Part shown: positions 1 through 7,627 of the stretch, in pieces
How the letters are laid out: the number at the start of each line of letters is the position of its first letter
Position numbering within the stretch: the stretch's first letter is position 1
Source of the DNA: Pseudomonadota bacterium
GTDB taxonomy: Bacteria; Pseudomonadota; Gammaproteobacteria; Burkholderiales; Gallionellaceae
NCBI GenBank assembly: GCA_021800795.1
Contig: JAJYYO010000009.1
Span: 40,974 to 87,808, forward strand
Length of the DNA stretch: 46,835 nt
Direction: 5' to 3'
Translations under genes and position numbers: made by a program
The notes under the pieces: generated by a model
What the model was told of the DNA's origin: nothing
The model's input: only the letters and a program-made list of their open reading frames with translations
Databases searched by the model: none

Positions 1-1865
1 TGCCAGATGCGTTTTCCATACTGCTTGGTGATGATGCGCGGGTCGCAGATCATCAGCACACCCCGGTCGTTTTCGTCGCGTATCAGGCGCCCGGCGCCCT
101 GCTTCAAGGTGATGATGGTGCGCGGCAACTGGTATTCCATGAAGGCGTTGCGTCCCTGTCTGGTGATTTGCGCAATGCGCGCGGCCAGCACCGGATCGTC
201 CGGCGGGGCGAAGGGCAGCTTGTCGATGATGACCAGGGATAAGGCTTCCCCGCGCACGTCCACGCCTTCCCAGAAAGACTGACTGCCCAGCAGCACCGCG
301 TTGCCGTGTTCGCGAAAACGCGTGAGCAGTTCATTGCGCGATCCTTCGCCCTGCAACAGCAACGGGTAATCCCAGCCGCGCCGGTCGAACTCGGCCTGCA
401 AAATTTCATGAGCGCGCTGCATCGCGCGCAGGCTGGTGAACAGCATGAAGGCGCGACCTCGGCTGGCTGCAAGCATCGGGAGCGCCGCCTGCACGACGGC
501 CTCGGTATAACCCTCGCTGTTCGGTTCGGGCAGGTTCTGCGGCACATACAGCAAGGCCTGTTCTTCATAATCGAACGGGCTGTCCCAACAGGCGGTTTTT
601 GCCTTCAGCAGACCCATCTCGCTCTGATAATGCGAAAAATCCTGTTTTACGGCCAGCGTTGCCGAGGTGAATATCCAGGCGCGGGCGGTGTTGTCGATCT
701 GTTTCTCGAAGATTTCCGCGATAGACAGCGGCGTGGAGTTCAGTTGCAGCGAGTGGTGAAACACCTCCAGCCAGCGAACCTTGTCGTCGTCCTTGTCGTC
801 CTGCCACTGCTTCAGTAGCTGGGCGAATCCCTGCGCCCTTTGCCAGCAGTTCTCCAGTCCTTCGCTGCGCTCCGCCTGTTTTTCAAGCATGCTGGAAAGC
901 TGCGCCAGTTTCTCGCCCAGCGTCTTGAGTGCGGGGGTGAATTCCTTGAAATTCTCCGTCGCAGTCGCGGGCATCCTGCCTTCCTTCTTGAACACCAGAC
1001 GCAAGTCGCGCGCGGCCTTGTCCAGTTCGTCGCAGGCTTTGGGCAAAGGCGCAAAATCCTTGGCGGAGGTCAGCGCTTCGATTCTGGTATCCTGAGCCAG
1101 ATCCAGCAGTTGCGAGGTGGACAGACTCTCGCCGAAGAACAGGCTGGCGGTTTCCGGCAGTTGATGCGCCTCGTCGAATATCACAGTGTTGCAGGCGGGC
1201 AACAGTTCCGCAACGCCTTCGTCGCGCAGCATCACATCGGCGAAAAACAGGTGGTGATTGACCACCACGATATCGGCTTTCATCGCCTCGGAACGGGCAT
1301 GGAGCACGAAACATTCCTTGTGGTTCGGGCATTCCTGGCCCAGGCAGTTTTCACGCGTCGAGGTGACTTGCAGCCAGATCGGCGCGTTTTCCGGCACCTC
1401 GGCAACAAAGCTCTTGTCTCCCGTATCGCTCACCTTGGCGTATTTCTTGATTTTAGCCAGATGTTTGATGTCTTCGCGCGTCGCAAAACGGCCATCGGTC
1501 AGGGCGTGTTCCAGATGATAGTGACACACGTAATTGGCACGTCCCTTGAGCAGGGCGATTGAAACAGGCGCCTTGAGCGCATCGCGCACCATCGGCAAGT
1601 CCTTCTGGAACAACTGATCCTGCAAGTTTTTGGTGCCGGTCGAGATGATCACCTTGCCGCCGCCCAGCAGCGCGGGCACCAGGTAGGCAAAGGTCTTGCC
1701 GGTGCCGGTGCCCGCTTCCGCCACCAGAATCGCATTGTTCTTGATCGCCTCCGCGACGGCCAGCGCCATCTCGCGCTGCTGCGCGCGCGGACGGAACGCT
1801 GATACCTCGGTGGCGAGCGGGCTTTGTTCGGAAAAGAAACGGGCGACTTCGGCGGACATGGTCAT
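1..1865 (-). CDS. DinG/YoaA-family ATP-dependent DNA helicase, C-terminus cut by window edge
   Basis: Superfamily 2, XPD-like helicase; relatives unwind 5'-overhang duplexes, R-loops or damaged forks in the cytoplasm. The frame is open from ATG 1865 to the window edge, about 621 residues; an in-frame ATG at 1859 is an equally good start and neither has a clear Shine-Dalgarno. Visible are Walker A AGTGTGKT (residues 51-58), four cysteines expected to hold a 4Fe-4S cluster (C114, C174, C179, C185), the DEAH box (231-234) and a motif VI of the form QGAGRLIRD near positions 85-105. DinG and YoaA cannot be told apart here. It lies downstream of the Rossmann-fold gene on the same strand, with a terminator-like hairpin between them. 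Confidence 0.93.
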   Translation of the reverse strand, partial: MTMSAEVARFFSEQSPLATEVSAFRPRAQQREMALAVAEAIKNNAILVAEAGTGTGKTFAYLVPALLGGGKVIISTGTKNLQDQLFQKDLPMVRDALKAPVSIALLKGRANYVCHYHLEHALTDGRFATREDIKHLAKIKKYAKVSDTGDKSFVAEVPENAPIWLQVTSTRENCLGQECPNHKECFVLHARSEAMKADIVVVNHHLFFADVMLRDEGVAELLPACNTVIFDEAHQLPETASLFFGESLSTSQLLDLAQDTRIEALTSAKDFAPLPKACDELDKAARDLRLVFKKEGRMPATATENFKEFTPALKTLGEKLAQLSSMLEKQAERSEGLENCWQRAQGFAQLLKQWQDDKDDDKVRWLEVFHHSLQLNSTPLSIAEIFEKQIDNTARAWIFTSATLAVKQDFSHYQSEMGLLKAKTACWDSPFDYEEQALLYVPQNLPEPNSEGYTEAVVQAALPMLAASRGRAFMLFTSLRAMQRAHEILQAEFDRRGWDYPLLLQGEGSRNELLTRFREHGNAVLLGSQSFWEGVDVRGEALSLVIIDKLPFAPPDDPVLAARIAQITRQGRNAFMEYQLPRTIITLKQGAGRLIRDENDRGVLMICDPRIITKQYGKRIW

Positions 1866-1871
1866 GATAGG

Positions 1872-1920
1872 AAAAAATTCAGCCGCGATGGTATCGCAAA
1901 GCGGGCGGTTCCGGCTGAAT
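1872..1920 (-). terminator. Terminator-like hairpin in the leader of the helicase gene
   Basis: On the minus strand, perfect 9-bp arms (ATTCAGCCG at 1877-1885 and CGGCTGAAT at 1912-1920) are followed by a run of six T (1872-1877). The loop holds a smaller hairpin (1885-1897). The T run ends 6 nt before the helicase ATG at 1865. It may simply end transcription from the upstream gene, or it may act as an attenuator of the helicase. Confidence 0.55.
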
Positions 1921-1989
1921 AGATAGGTGATTTGACTTGTATTGCTTGCCGGCGCGCAGGTCCGGTGATCCGGGTGCGCGCAGGTACTA

Positions 1990-2367
1990 TCAATATCCTG
2001 TCTTGCGCCCTTCTATGGTGGGCAGCTCTTTCTCTGCGATGAGGGCCCAGATCAGACGGGCAATCGTTTCTGAGGCGATGATCGTATGATTGTTGTTCGC
2101 GGTGACAAGCTTGCTTCTCAGCTCCGTGCGGACTTCCTGAATGCCGGTCAGATCGAAGATGATGTCAATCTGCTTGCCCATTGCAACGACCTCATCGAGG
2201 GGGACGATTTTGATGCCGGCCTGGCTGGCTCTGGCTTTTCCGGGGGTATCAAAAACCTCGGACACACAGGCCAGATTGATACCCCGTCCGGTTTTTTCGA
2301 GCATCTCATTCAAAAAGGCGGAACCGATTCTGCCCAAGCCGATTATTGCGATGTTTTGTCCTTCCAT
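1990..2367 (-). CDS. Small single-domain NAD(P)-binding Rossmann protein, function unknown
   Basis: A 125-residue protein with an N-terminal dinucleotide-binding motif IAIIGLGRIGSAF (about residues 5-17), as in homoserine dehydrogenase or semialdehyde dehydrogenase N-domains, but ending where a catalytic domain would normally begin. The ATG at 2367 is chosen because AAAGGGG lies 7 nt upstream; an earlier in-frame start would add 12 residues without that site. It is divergent from radA. The C-terminus (ELPTIEGRKTGY) looks like a natural end, not a truncation. A redox sensor or a cofactor-binding subunit are possible; nothing in the sequence decides. I do not recognise a named family. Confidence 0.75.
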   Translation of the reverse strand: MEGQNIAIIGLGRIGSAFLNEMLEKTGRGINLACVSEVFDTPGKARASQAGIKIVPLDEVVAMGKQIDIIFDLTGIQEVRTELRSKLVTANNNHTIIASETIARLIWALIAEKELPTIEGRKTGY

Positions 2368-2512
2368 GTCGTTTCCCCTTTGTAATTTATATTGTAGTGA
2401 CAAATACGTTTGGTGAAGCGCAAATAGTATATATCCAATTGCTCAGGTCATGCGATCCGTCTGATTTCATTGCTTAAGCTGTGTTGCAATCAGTCTGGCA
2501 GGCGCTGTGAAT

Positions 2513-2542
2513 TTGTGTAGTTTCGTGGTTGTGCGCTATTGT
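2513..2542 (+). promoter_or_regulatory. Candidate sigma-70 promoter of radA
   Basis: TTGTGT (2513-2518) and TATTGT (2537-2542) are 18 bp apart, 23 bp upstream of the radA start, in the divergent gap between the Rossmann-fold gene and radA. Match quality is moderate. Confidence 0.35.
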
Positions 2543-2564
2543 ATGGACTGTTCATGGAGGCGGT

Positions 2565-3923
2565 ATGGCAAAGGCAAAAACGATTTATTCCTGTACCGAG
2601 TGTGGCGGGCAGACGGCGAAATGGCAGGGGCAGTGCCCGCATTGCATGGAGTGGAACACGCTGGTCGAGTCGGTGGCGGAAGCGGCAGTCAAAGGGGGCA
2701 ACCGCTTTTCCGCACTGGCAGCAAGCGGAAAAGTGCAGATGCTCAGCGAGGTGGCGGCGGAGGAAATGCCGCGCATACCGACCGGCATCGAAGAATTCGA
2801 CCGCGTGCTGGGCGGCGGTCTGGTGTCGGGCGCGGTGGTGCTGATCGGCGGCGATCCGGGGATCGGCAAATCCACCTTGTTGTTGCAGGTTCTGGCGCAT
2901 ATGTCTGCAACATTTAATACACTCTACGTCAGCGGCGAAGAGTCGGCGCAGCAGATTGCGCTGCGCGCCAAACGCCTGGGGCTGGATGCGCGCGACCTGC
3001 GGCTGTTGCCGGAAATTCAGCTGGAAAAGATTCAGGCGACCATCGCTGCCGATAAACCTTCCGTGGTGGTGATCGATTCGATCCAGACCGTGTACTCCGA
3101 ACAGCTCACCTCAGCCCCGGGTTCGGTGGCGCAGGTGCGCGAATGCGCAGCCCAGCTCACGCGTATCGCCAAGAGCCGGAACATCACCATCATCCTGGTA
3201 GGACATGTCACCAAGGAAGGCGCGCTGGCAGGCCCCCGCGTGCTGGAACACATCGTGGACACGGTGCTGTATTTCGAGGGCGATACCCATTCGAGTTTCC
3301 GCCTGATCCGTGCATTCAAGAACCGCTTCGGCGCGGTCAACGAGCTGGGCGTGTTCGCGATGACCGAGCGTGGCTTGCGCGAAGTGAGCAATCCCTCCGC
3401 GATGTTTCTCTCGCAACACGGGCAACAGGTCGCAGGTTCCTGCGTGATGGTGACGCAGGAAGGCACGCGTCCGCTGCTGGTGGAGATACAGGCGCTGCTC
3501 GACGAGGCGCATTCACCTAACGTGAAGCGTCTGTCTCTGGGGCTGGAGCAGAACCGTCTGGCGATGCTGCTTGCCGTGCTGCACCGTCACGCGGGAATTG
3601 CCTGTTTCGATCAGGATGTGTTCATCAATGCGGTAGGCGGCGTGAAAATCACCGAGCCGGGCGCCGATCTGGCGGTGATACTGGCGATGGTCTCTTCTCT
3701 TCGCAACAAGCCGCTGCCGGAAAAGCTGGTGGTGTTTGGCGAAGTGGGGCTGGCAGGCGAAGTGCGTCCCGTGCAGCGCGGCCAGGAACGGTTGCGCGAG
3801 GCGGCCAAACTGGGTTTTACCCAGGCGATCATTCCCCGCGCCAACGCTCCCAAGCATCCGATTGCCGGGATGGAGATCTTTGCCGTGGAACGCGTGGAGG
3901 AGGCGGTCGAGCGGATGCGTTAA
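2565..3923 (+). CDS. radA: DNA repair protein RadA (Sms)
   Basis: RecA-like ATPase that drives branch migration during recombinational repair; 452 residues, normal for the family. It has the N-terminal C4 zinc finger (C10, C13, C24, C27), Walker A GGDPGIGKS (95-103), Walker B VVVIDS (166-171), the RadA signature KNRFG (251-255) and a Lon-protease-like C-terminal domain. ATG 2565 is chosen because GGAGG (2556-2560) lies 4 nt upstream and the protein then begins MAKAKTIYSC, as in relatives; the frame could extend 12 codons further upstream but would lose the ribosome-binding site. It appears to be a single-gene unit, divergent from the Rossmann-fold gene and 116 nt before fadE. Confidence 0.97.
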   Translation: MAKAKTIYSCTECGGQTAKWQGQCPHCMEWNTLVESVAEAAVKGGNRFSALAASGKVQMLSEVAAEEMPRIPTGIEEFDRVLGGGLVSGAVVLIGGDPGIGKSTLLLQVLAHMSATFNTLYVSGEESAQQIALRAKRLGLDARDLRLLPEIQLEKIQATIAADKPSVVVIDSIQTVYSEQLTSAPGSVAQVRECAAQLTRIAKSRNITIILVGHVTKEGALAGPRVLEHIVDTVLYFEGDTHSSFRLIRAFKNRFGAVNELGVFAMTERGLREVSNPSAMFLSQHGQQVAGSCVMVTQEGTRPLLVEIQALLDEAHSPNVKRLSLGLEQNRLAMLLAVLHRHAGIACFDQDVFINAVGGVKITEPGADLAVILAMVSSLRNKPLPEKLVVFGEVGLAGEVRPVQRGQERLREAAKLGFTQAIIPRANAPKHPIAGMEIFAVERVEEAVERMR

Positions 3924-4039
3924 AACGCGGCGTGTTGGTGGATGAAGTTGTGCTGTGGGCCGTCTCGCGGTAGAGTGTGACATGGTAAAAAACACCCAGG
4001 CTGAATGAACGACCGGGGAAAAACTTTAGGAGATGCGCG

Positions 4040-6574
4040 ATGATGTTGTTAACCGTACTGGTCGCCCTGGCCGTGTTTCTCCTGCTCGCATTCTTTCGCG
4101 CGACCGTGCTCAGCTGGGTGCTGGCGATCATGGTGATTGTGCCTGTGGTGGCGATACAGGCACGGCTTTCCGGAACGATTTTGCAGATAGTCTATATCCT
4201 GCTGTTTTTATTCATAGTTTTATTCGGTGTTCCGTTTCTGCGCCGCACCCTCGTCAGCGGCGCCGTTCTCAAGCTGTACCGTAAAATTCTGCCGCCGATT
4301 TCATCCACCGAACAGGAGGCGATAGACGCGGGCACGGTGTGGTGGGACGGCGAATTGTTCAGCGGTCATCCCGACTGGGATAAGATGCTGGCGTACCCGA
4401 AGTGCGGCCTGAGTGCTGCGGAACAGGCCTTCGTCGATACGGAAGTCGAACAGCTATGCGCGATGCTCGACGACTGGGATATCACGCATAATCTGGCCGA
4501 TTTGCCTGAGGATGTCTGGCAGTTCATCAAGGACAAAGGCTTCTTCGGGATGATCATTCCCAAGGAATACGGCGGGCTGGGATTTTCTGCTCAGGCGCAT
4601 TCGGCCGTGATTGCCAAAATCGCCTCGCGCAGCGGCACGGCTGCGGTGACGGTGATGGTGCCCAATTCACTGGGGCCTGCCGAGTTGCTGTTGCACTACG
4701 GCACCGATGAACAAAAGGAAAAATATCTGCATCGTCTGGCACGCGGACTGGAAGTGCCGTGCTTTGCACTGACAGGCCCTTACGCAGGATCGGATGCCGG
4801 GGCAATTCCCGATTACGGCGTGGTGTGCAACGGCGAGTTTGCAGGGAAAACCGTGCTGGGTCTGCGGCTCAACTGGGAGAAGCGCTACATCACCCTGGCG
4901 CCCAAGGCCACGCTGCTGGGTCTGGCGTTCAAACTGCACGACCCGGATGGCCTGCTGGGCGGGGAAGCGAGTCGCGGCATCACCCTTGCGCTGATCCCTA
5001 CCGACACGCCGGGCGTGCAAATCGGTCGCCGCCATTTCCCGCTGAACTCGGCCTTTCTGAACGGCCCGACTCAGGGGCAGGATGTATTTATTCCTTTGGA
5101 CTACATTATCGGCGGAACGGAGCGCATCGGGCAGGGCTGGCGGATGTTGATGGAATGCCTGGCGGCGGGACGTTCGATTTCGCTGCCGGCCAGCAGCGCA
5201 GGCGGCATGAAGCTGGCCGCACGCACCAGCGGCGCTTATTGCCGGGTGCGCCGTCAGTTCAACACTCCGATCGGTCAGTTCGAAGGCGTGGAGGAAGCTT
5301 TGGCACGCATAGGCGCGCATACCTACATGGTGGACGCGGCGCGTGCATTTACCGCGCTGGCGGTGGATCTGGGCGAAAAGCCCTCGGTGATTTCGGCGAT
5401 CATCAAGTACCACGCCACCGAGCGCGGGCGTATCGTCATCAACGACGCGATGGATGTGCATGGCGGCAAGGGCATCAGTCTGGGGCCGGATAATTACCTG
5501 GGGCGCAACTATCAGCAGACTCCCATCGGCATCACTGTGGAAGGCGCGAATATCCTGACGCGCACGCTGATGATCTTCGGTCAGGGCGCGATACGCTCAC
5601 ACCCTTACGTGTTGAAGGAAGTCGCCGCAACGCGTGAAACCGATCATGAACGTGCCTTGTATCTGTTCGACGACGCCTTGTTCGGACACATCGGATTTGC
5701 GCTCGGCAATGCCGCGCGCAGCCTGGTGTTCGGCCTCACGGCGGGGCGGGTAATCCCCGTGCCCAAGGGGGTGGTATGCCGCCGTTATTATCAGCAGATG
5801 ACGCGTTTTTCCAGCGCGTTTGCCCTGAGCGCCGACATCGCCATGGCGGTGCTGGGTGGTTCGCTCAAACGTCGCGAGAAAATCTCTGCCCGTCTGGGCG
5901 ATGTGTTGAGTCTGCTCTATTTGTGCTCGGCAACGATGAAACGCTTCGCGGATGATGGGCGTCCCGTTTCCGATTTGCCGCTGGTGCACTGGGCGATGCA
6001 GGATGCGCTGTACAAAATTCAGCAGGCACTGGCCGGCGTGATACAGAACTTTCCGAATCCTCTGGTCGGCATGATGCTGCGCGCGCTGATTTTCCCGATG
6101 GGCAGGAACCTGTTGCCGCCCTCCGATCAGTTGGGGCATGAAGTGTCCGCGCTGCTGATGCAGCCGGGTGAGGCGCGCGACCGGCTGACCAAGGGCATTT
6201 ACCTGCCGAAAGTGCATGATCAACATCATGCACTTTCCCTCTCCCCAACCCTCTCCCGTTCTGCGGGCGAGGGAGCAAACGATCGCTTGCGCGAATCTAC
6301 CATCTATGATGAGCAGCAGGCAGTCGGTGCGCTGGAGGCGGCGCTTGTCAGTACGCTGGAATGCGAGCCTTTGCAAGCCAGGCTGCACGCCGCGCGCCGC
6401 GCCGGTGGACTGAATGCGCTGGAGGAATTGCTGCGCATCGCCGAGGCGCGCGATAGCGGCCTCATCACCGCGGAACAGGCGCTGCTGCTGGAGCGCGACT
6501 ATGCATTGCGCCGCAAGGTCATCATGGTGGATGATTTCTCGTCCGAAGAATTACAGGCAGGGCATAAGGCTTAA
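4040..6574 (+). CDS. fadE: Acyl-CoA dehydrogenase FadE, with an in-frame repeat insertion
   Basis: FAD-dependent acyl-CoA dehydrogenase, first step of beta-oxidation. The protein has 844 residues against 814 in E. coli FadE. Two hydrophobic segments fill residues 2-68, then come the dehydrogenase domains (GMIIPKEYGGLGFSAQAHS near 170; ALTGPYAGSDAGAIP near 243) and the long FadE-specific C-terminal part. AGGAG (4028-4032) is 7 nt before ATG 4040. About 30 residues near 728-757 are encoded by a palindromic repeat element in antisense orientation. Removing 90 nt between two ATGAT copies would join GIYLPKVHD directly to EQQAVGALE, a plausible native sequence. It is the first gene of the fatty-acid block. 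Confidence 0.93.
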   Translation: MMLLTVLVALAVFLLLAFFRATVLSWVLAIMVIVPVVAIQARLSGTILQIVYILLFLFIVLFGVPFLRRTLVSGAVLKLYRKILPPISSTEQEAIDAGTVWWDGELFSGHPDWDKMLAYPKCGLSAAEQAFVDTEVEQLCAMLDDWDITHNLADLPEDVWQFIKDKGFFGMIIPKEYGGLGFSAQAHSAVIAKIASRSGTAAVTVMVPNSLGPAELLLHYGTDEQKEKYLHRLARGLEVPCFALTGPYAGSDAGAIPDYGVVCNGEFAGKTVLGLRLNWEKRYITLAPKATLLGLAFKLHDPDGLLGGEASRGITLALIPTDTPGVQIGRRHFPLNSAFLNGPTQGQDVFIPLDYIIGGTERIGQGWRMLMECLAAGRSISLPASSAGGMKLAARTSGAYCRVRRQFNTPIGQFEGVEEALARIGAHTYMVDAARAFTALAVDLGEKPSVISAIIKYHATERGRIVINDAMDVHGGKGISLGPDNYLGRNYQQTPIGITVEGANILTRTLMIFGQGAIRSHPYVLKEVAATRETDHERALYLFDDALFGHIGFALGNAARSLVFGLTAGRVIPVPKGVVCRRYYQQMTRFSSAFALSADIAMAVLGGSLKRREKISARLGDVLSLLYLCSATMKRFADDGRPVSDLPLVHWAMQDALYKIQQALAGVIQNFPNPLVGMMLRALIFPMGRNLLPPSDQLGHEVSALLMQPGEARDRLTKGIYLPKVHDQHHALSLSPTLSRSAGEGANDRLRESTIYDEQQAVGALEAALVSTLECEPLQARLHAARRAGGLNALEELLRIAEARDSGLITAEQALLLERDYALRRKVIMVDDFSSEELQAGHKA
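6208..6296 (-). repeat. Composite palindromic repeat (modules A+B) inside fadE
   Basis: Module B here is a perfect 13-bp inverted repeat (GAAAGTGCATGAT 6208-6220, loop CAAC, ATCATGCACTTTC 6225-6237). It adjoins module A, read on the minus strand: CGCTTGCGCGAA-like edge at 6296 inward, a GCTCCCTCGCCC...GGGAGAGGG hairpin, then TTGGGGAGAGGG. It matches the intergenic copies near 9.43 and 9.96 kb. ATGAT at 6216-6220 recurs at 6306-6310, exactly 90 nt away, like a target duplication. The element stays open in the fadE frame. Confidence 0.8.
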
Positions 6575-6592
6575 TTGGTAAGGAGCTGTTTG

Positions 6593-6799
6593 ATGACAAT
6601 TGCCGAAAAAATTTATGAAGTTGCCAAACCGCTGCCGGAATCCCTGGCACTGGAAGTGCTGCATTTCATCGAATATCTGAGCCGCAGGAATGCAGATCGA
6701 GTCGAGATAACAGATCTTGCGCGTGCGCAGGAAACGGTTATGAATCACGTTTGGGATAATCGGGATGACGAGGTTTGGAATGACGTTAAAACGCTCTGA
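6593..6799 (+). CDS. DUF2281-type small protein, antitoxin-like, no toxin partner
   Basis: A 68-residue protein beginning MTIAEKIYEVAKPLPESLA, followed by a helix (LEVLHFIEYLSRR) typical of DUF2281 proteins, which are often annotated as antitoxins. ATG 6593 is chosen because AAGGAG (6580-6585) is 7 nt upstream. It lies 18 nt after fadE and 6 nt before the short-chain dehydrogenase, so it is probably cotranscribed with the fatty-acid genes. No PIN or RelE-like toxin gene is adjacent on either side. Its role is unknown; the antitoxin label rests on family resemblance only. Confidence 0.7.
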   Translation: MTIAEKIYEVAKPLPESLALEVLHFIEYLSRRNADRVEITDLARAQETVMNHVWDNRDDEVWNDVKTL

Positions 6800-6805
6800 C
6801 ATCCA

Positions 6806-7615
6806 ATGACCACCTTGCGCGACAAGGTAATATTCATCACAGGTTCCACGCGCGGCATCGGGCGGGAGATTGCGCTGCGCTGTGCGAAGGATGGCGCAAA
6901 AGTGGTGATTACCGGCAAGACGGTGCTGCCGCATGACAGGCTGCCCGGCACGATATATTCGGTGGCGGGGGAAGTGGTGCAGGCGGGCGGACAGGCGCTG
7001 CCGGTTGAACTTGACGTGCGCGATGAACAGGCAATCGAGACAGCGGTCGCGCAAACGGTGGATCGTTTTGGCGGCATCGACGTGCTGGTCAATAATGCCA
7101 GTGCGATCAGCCTGACGGGGACGCTGGCAACTTCTGCCAAAAAACTGGACCTGATGTGGCAAGTGAACATGCGCGCCACTTTCTTGATGTCGCAGGCCTG
7201 TATTCCGCATCTGCTCAAGGCCGGCAGTCCGCATATCCTTACCCTGTCGCCGCCGCTTAACATGCAAGCCCATTGGTTCGCGCCGCATCTGGCCTATACG
7301 ATTTCCAAGTACGGCATGAGCATGTGCACACTGGGTCTGGCGCAGGAGTTTGCGACAATTTCGGTGAATTGTTTATGGCCGCGTAGCACGATTGCCACCT
7401 CAGCCATTCAGTACAATTTTCCCGCCGAAATTTTCAGCGCCTCGCGTCACCCCGCCATCGTGGCGGATGCTGCGTATCGGATATTAACGGGCGGCCGCGC
7501 CAGCGGGAATTTTTATATCGATGAAGAAGTGTTGCGGGAGGCGGGGGTGAGCGATTTCGGGCAATATGCTGTGTCGCCTGCTACGCCGTTGTTCGACGAT
7601 CTGTTTTTGGAATAA
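6806..7615 (+). CDS. Short-chain dehydrogenase/reductase, HSDL2-like
   Basis: NAD(P)-dependent oxidoreductase of 269 residues, closely resembling the dehydrogenase domain of human HSDL2. Visible are the cofactor motif TGSTRGIG (12-19), NNAS (96-99), a serine in SPP (148-150) and the catalytic YTISK (Y164, K168), followed by the HSDL2-like GMSM and the DDLFLE-type end. HSDL2 relatives are linked to fatty-acid metabolism, which fits the position between fadE and the acyl-CoA synthetase. The substrate is unknown. The start at ATG 6806 has only a weak ribosome-binding site, suggesting translational coupling to the gene ending at 6799. Confidence 0.9.
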   Translation: MTTLRDKVIFITGSTRGIGREIALRCAKDGAKVVITGKTVLPHDRLPGTIYSVAGEVVQAGGQALPVELDVRDEQAIETAVAQTVDRFGGIDVLVNNASAISLTGTLATSAKKLDLMWQVNMRATFLMSQACIPHLLKAGSPHILTLSPPLNMQAHWFAPHLAYTISKYGMSMCTLGLAQEFATISVNCLWPRSTIATSAIQYNFPAEIFSASRHPAIVADAAYRILTGGRASGNFYIDEEVLREAGVSDFGQYAVSPATPLFDDLFLE

Positions 7616-7627
7616 CGAGGGAAAAAA

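Noticed and set aside
104..1562. Several open frames of 80-240 codons on the plus strand opposite the helicase, and similar long antisense frames opposite infB, rnr and pnp.
   Set aside because: They are shadows of GC-rich genes with clear protein families on the other strand and lack their own ribosome-binding sites.
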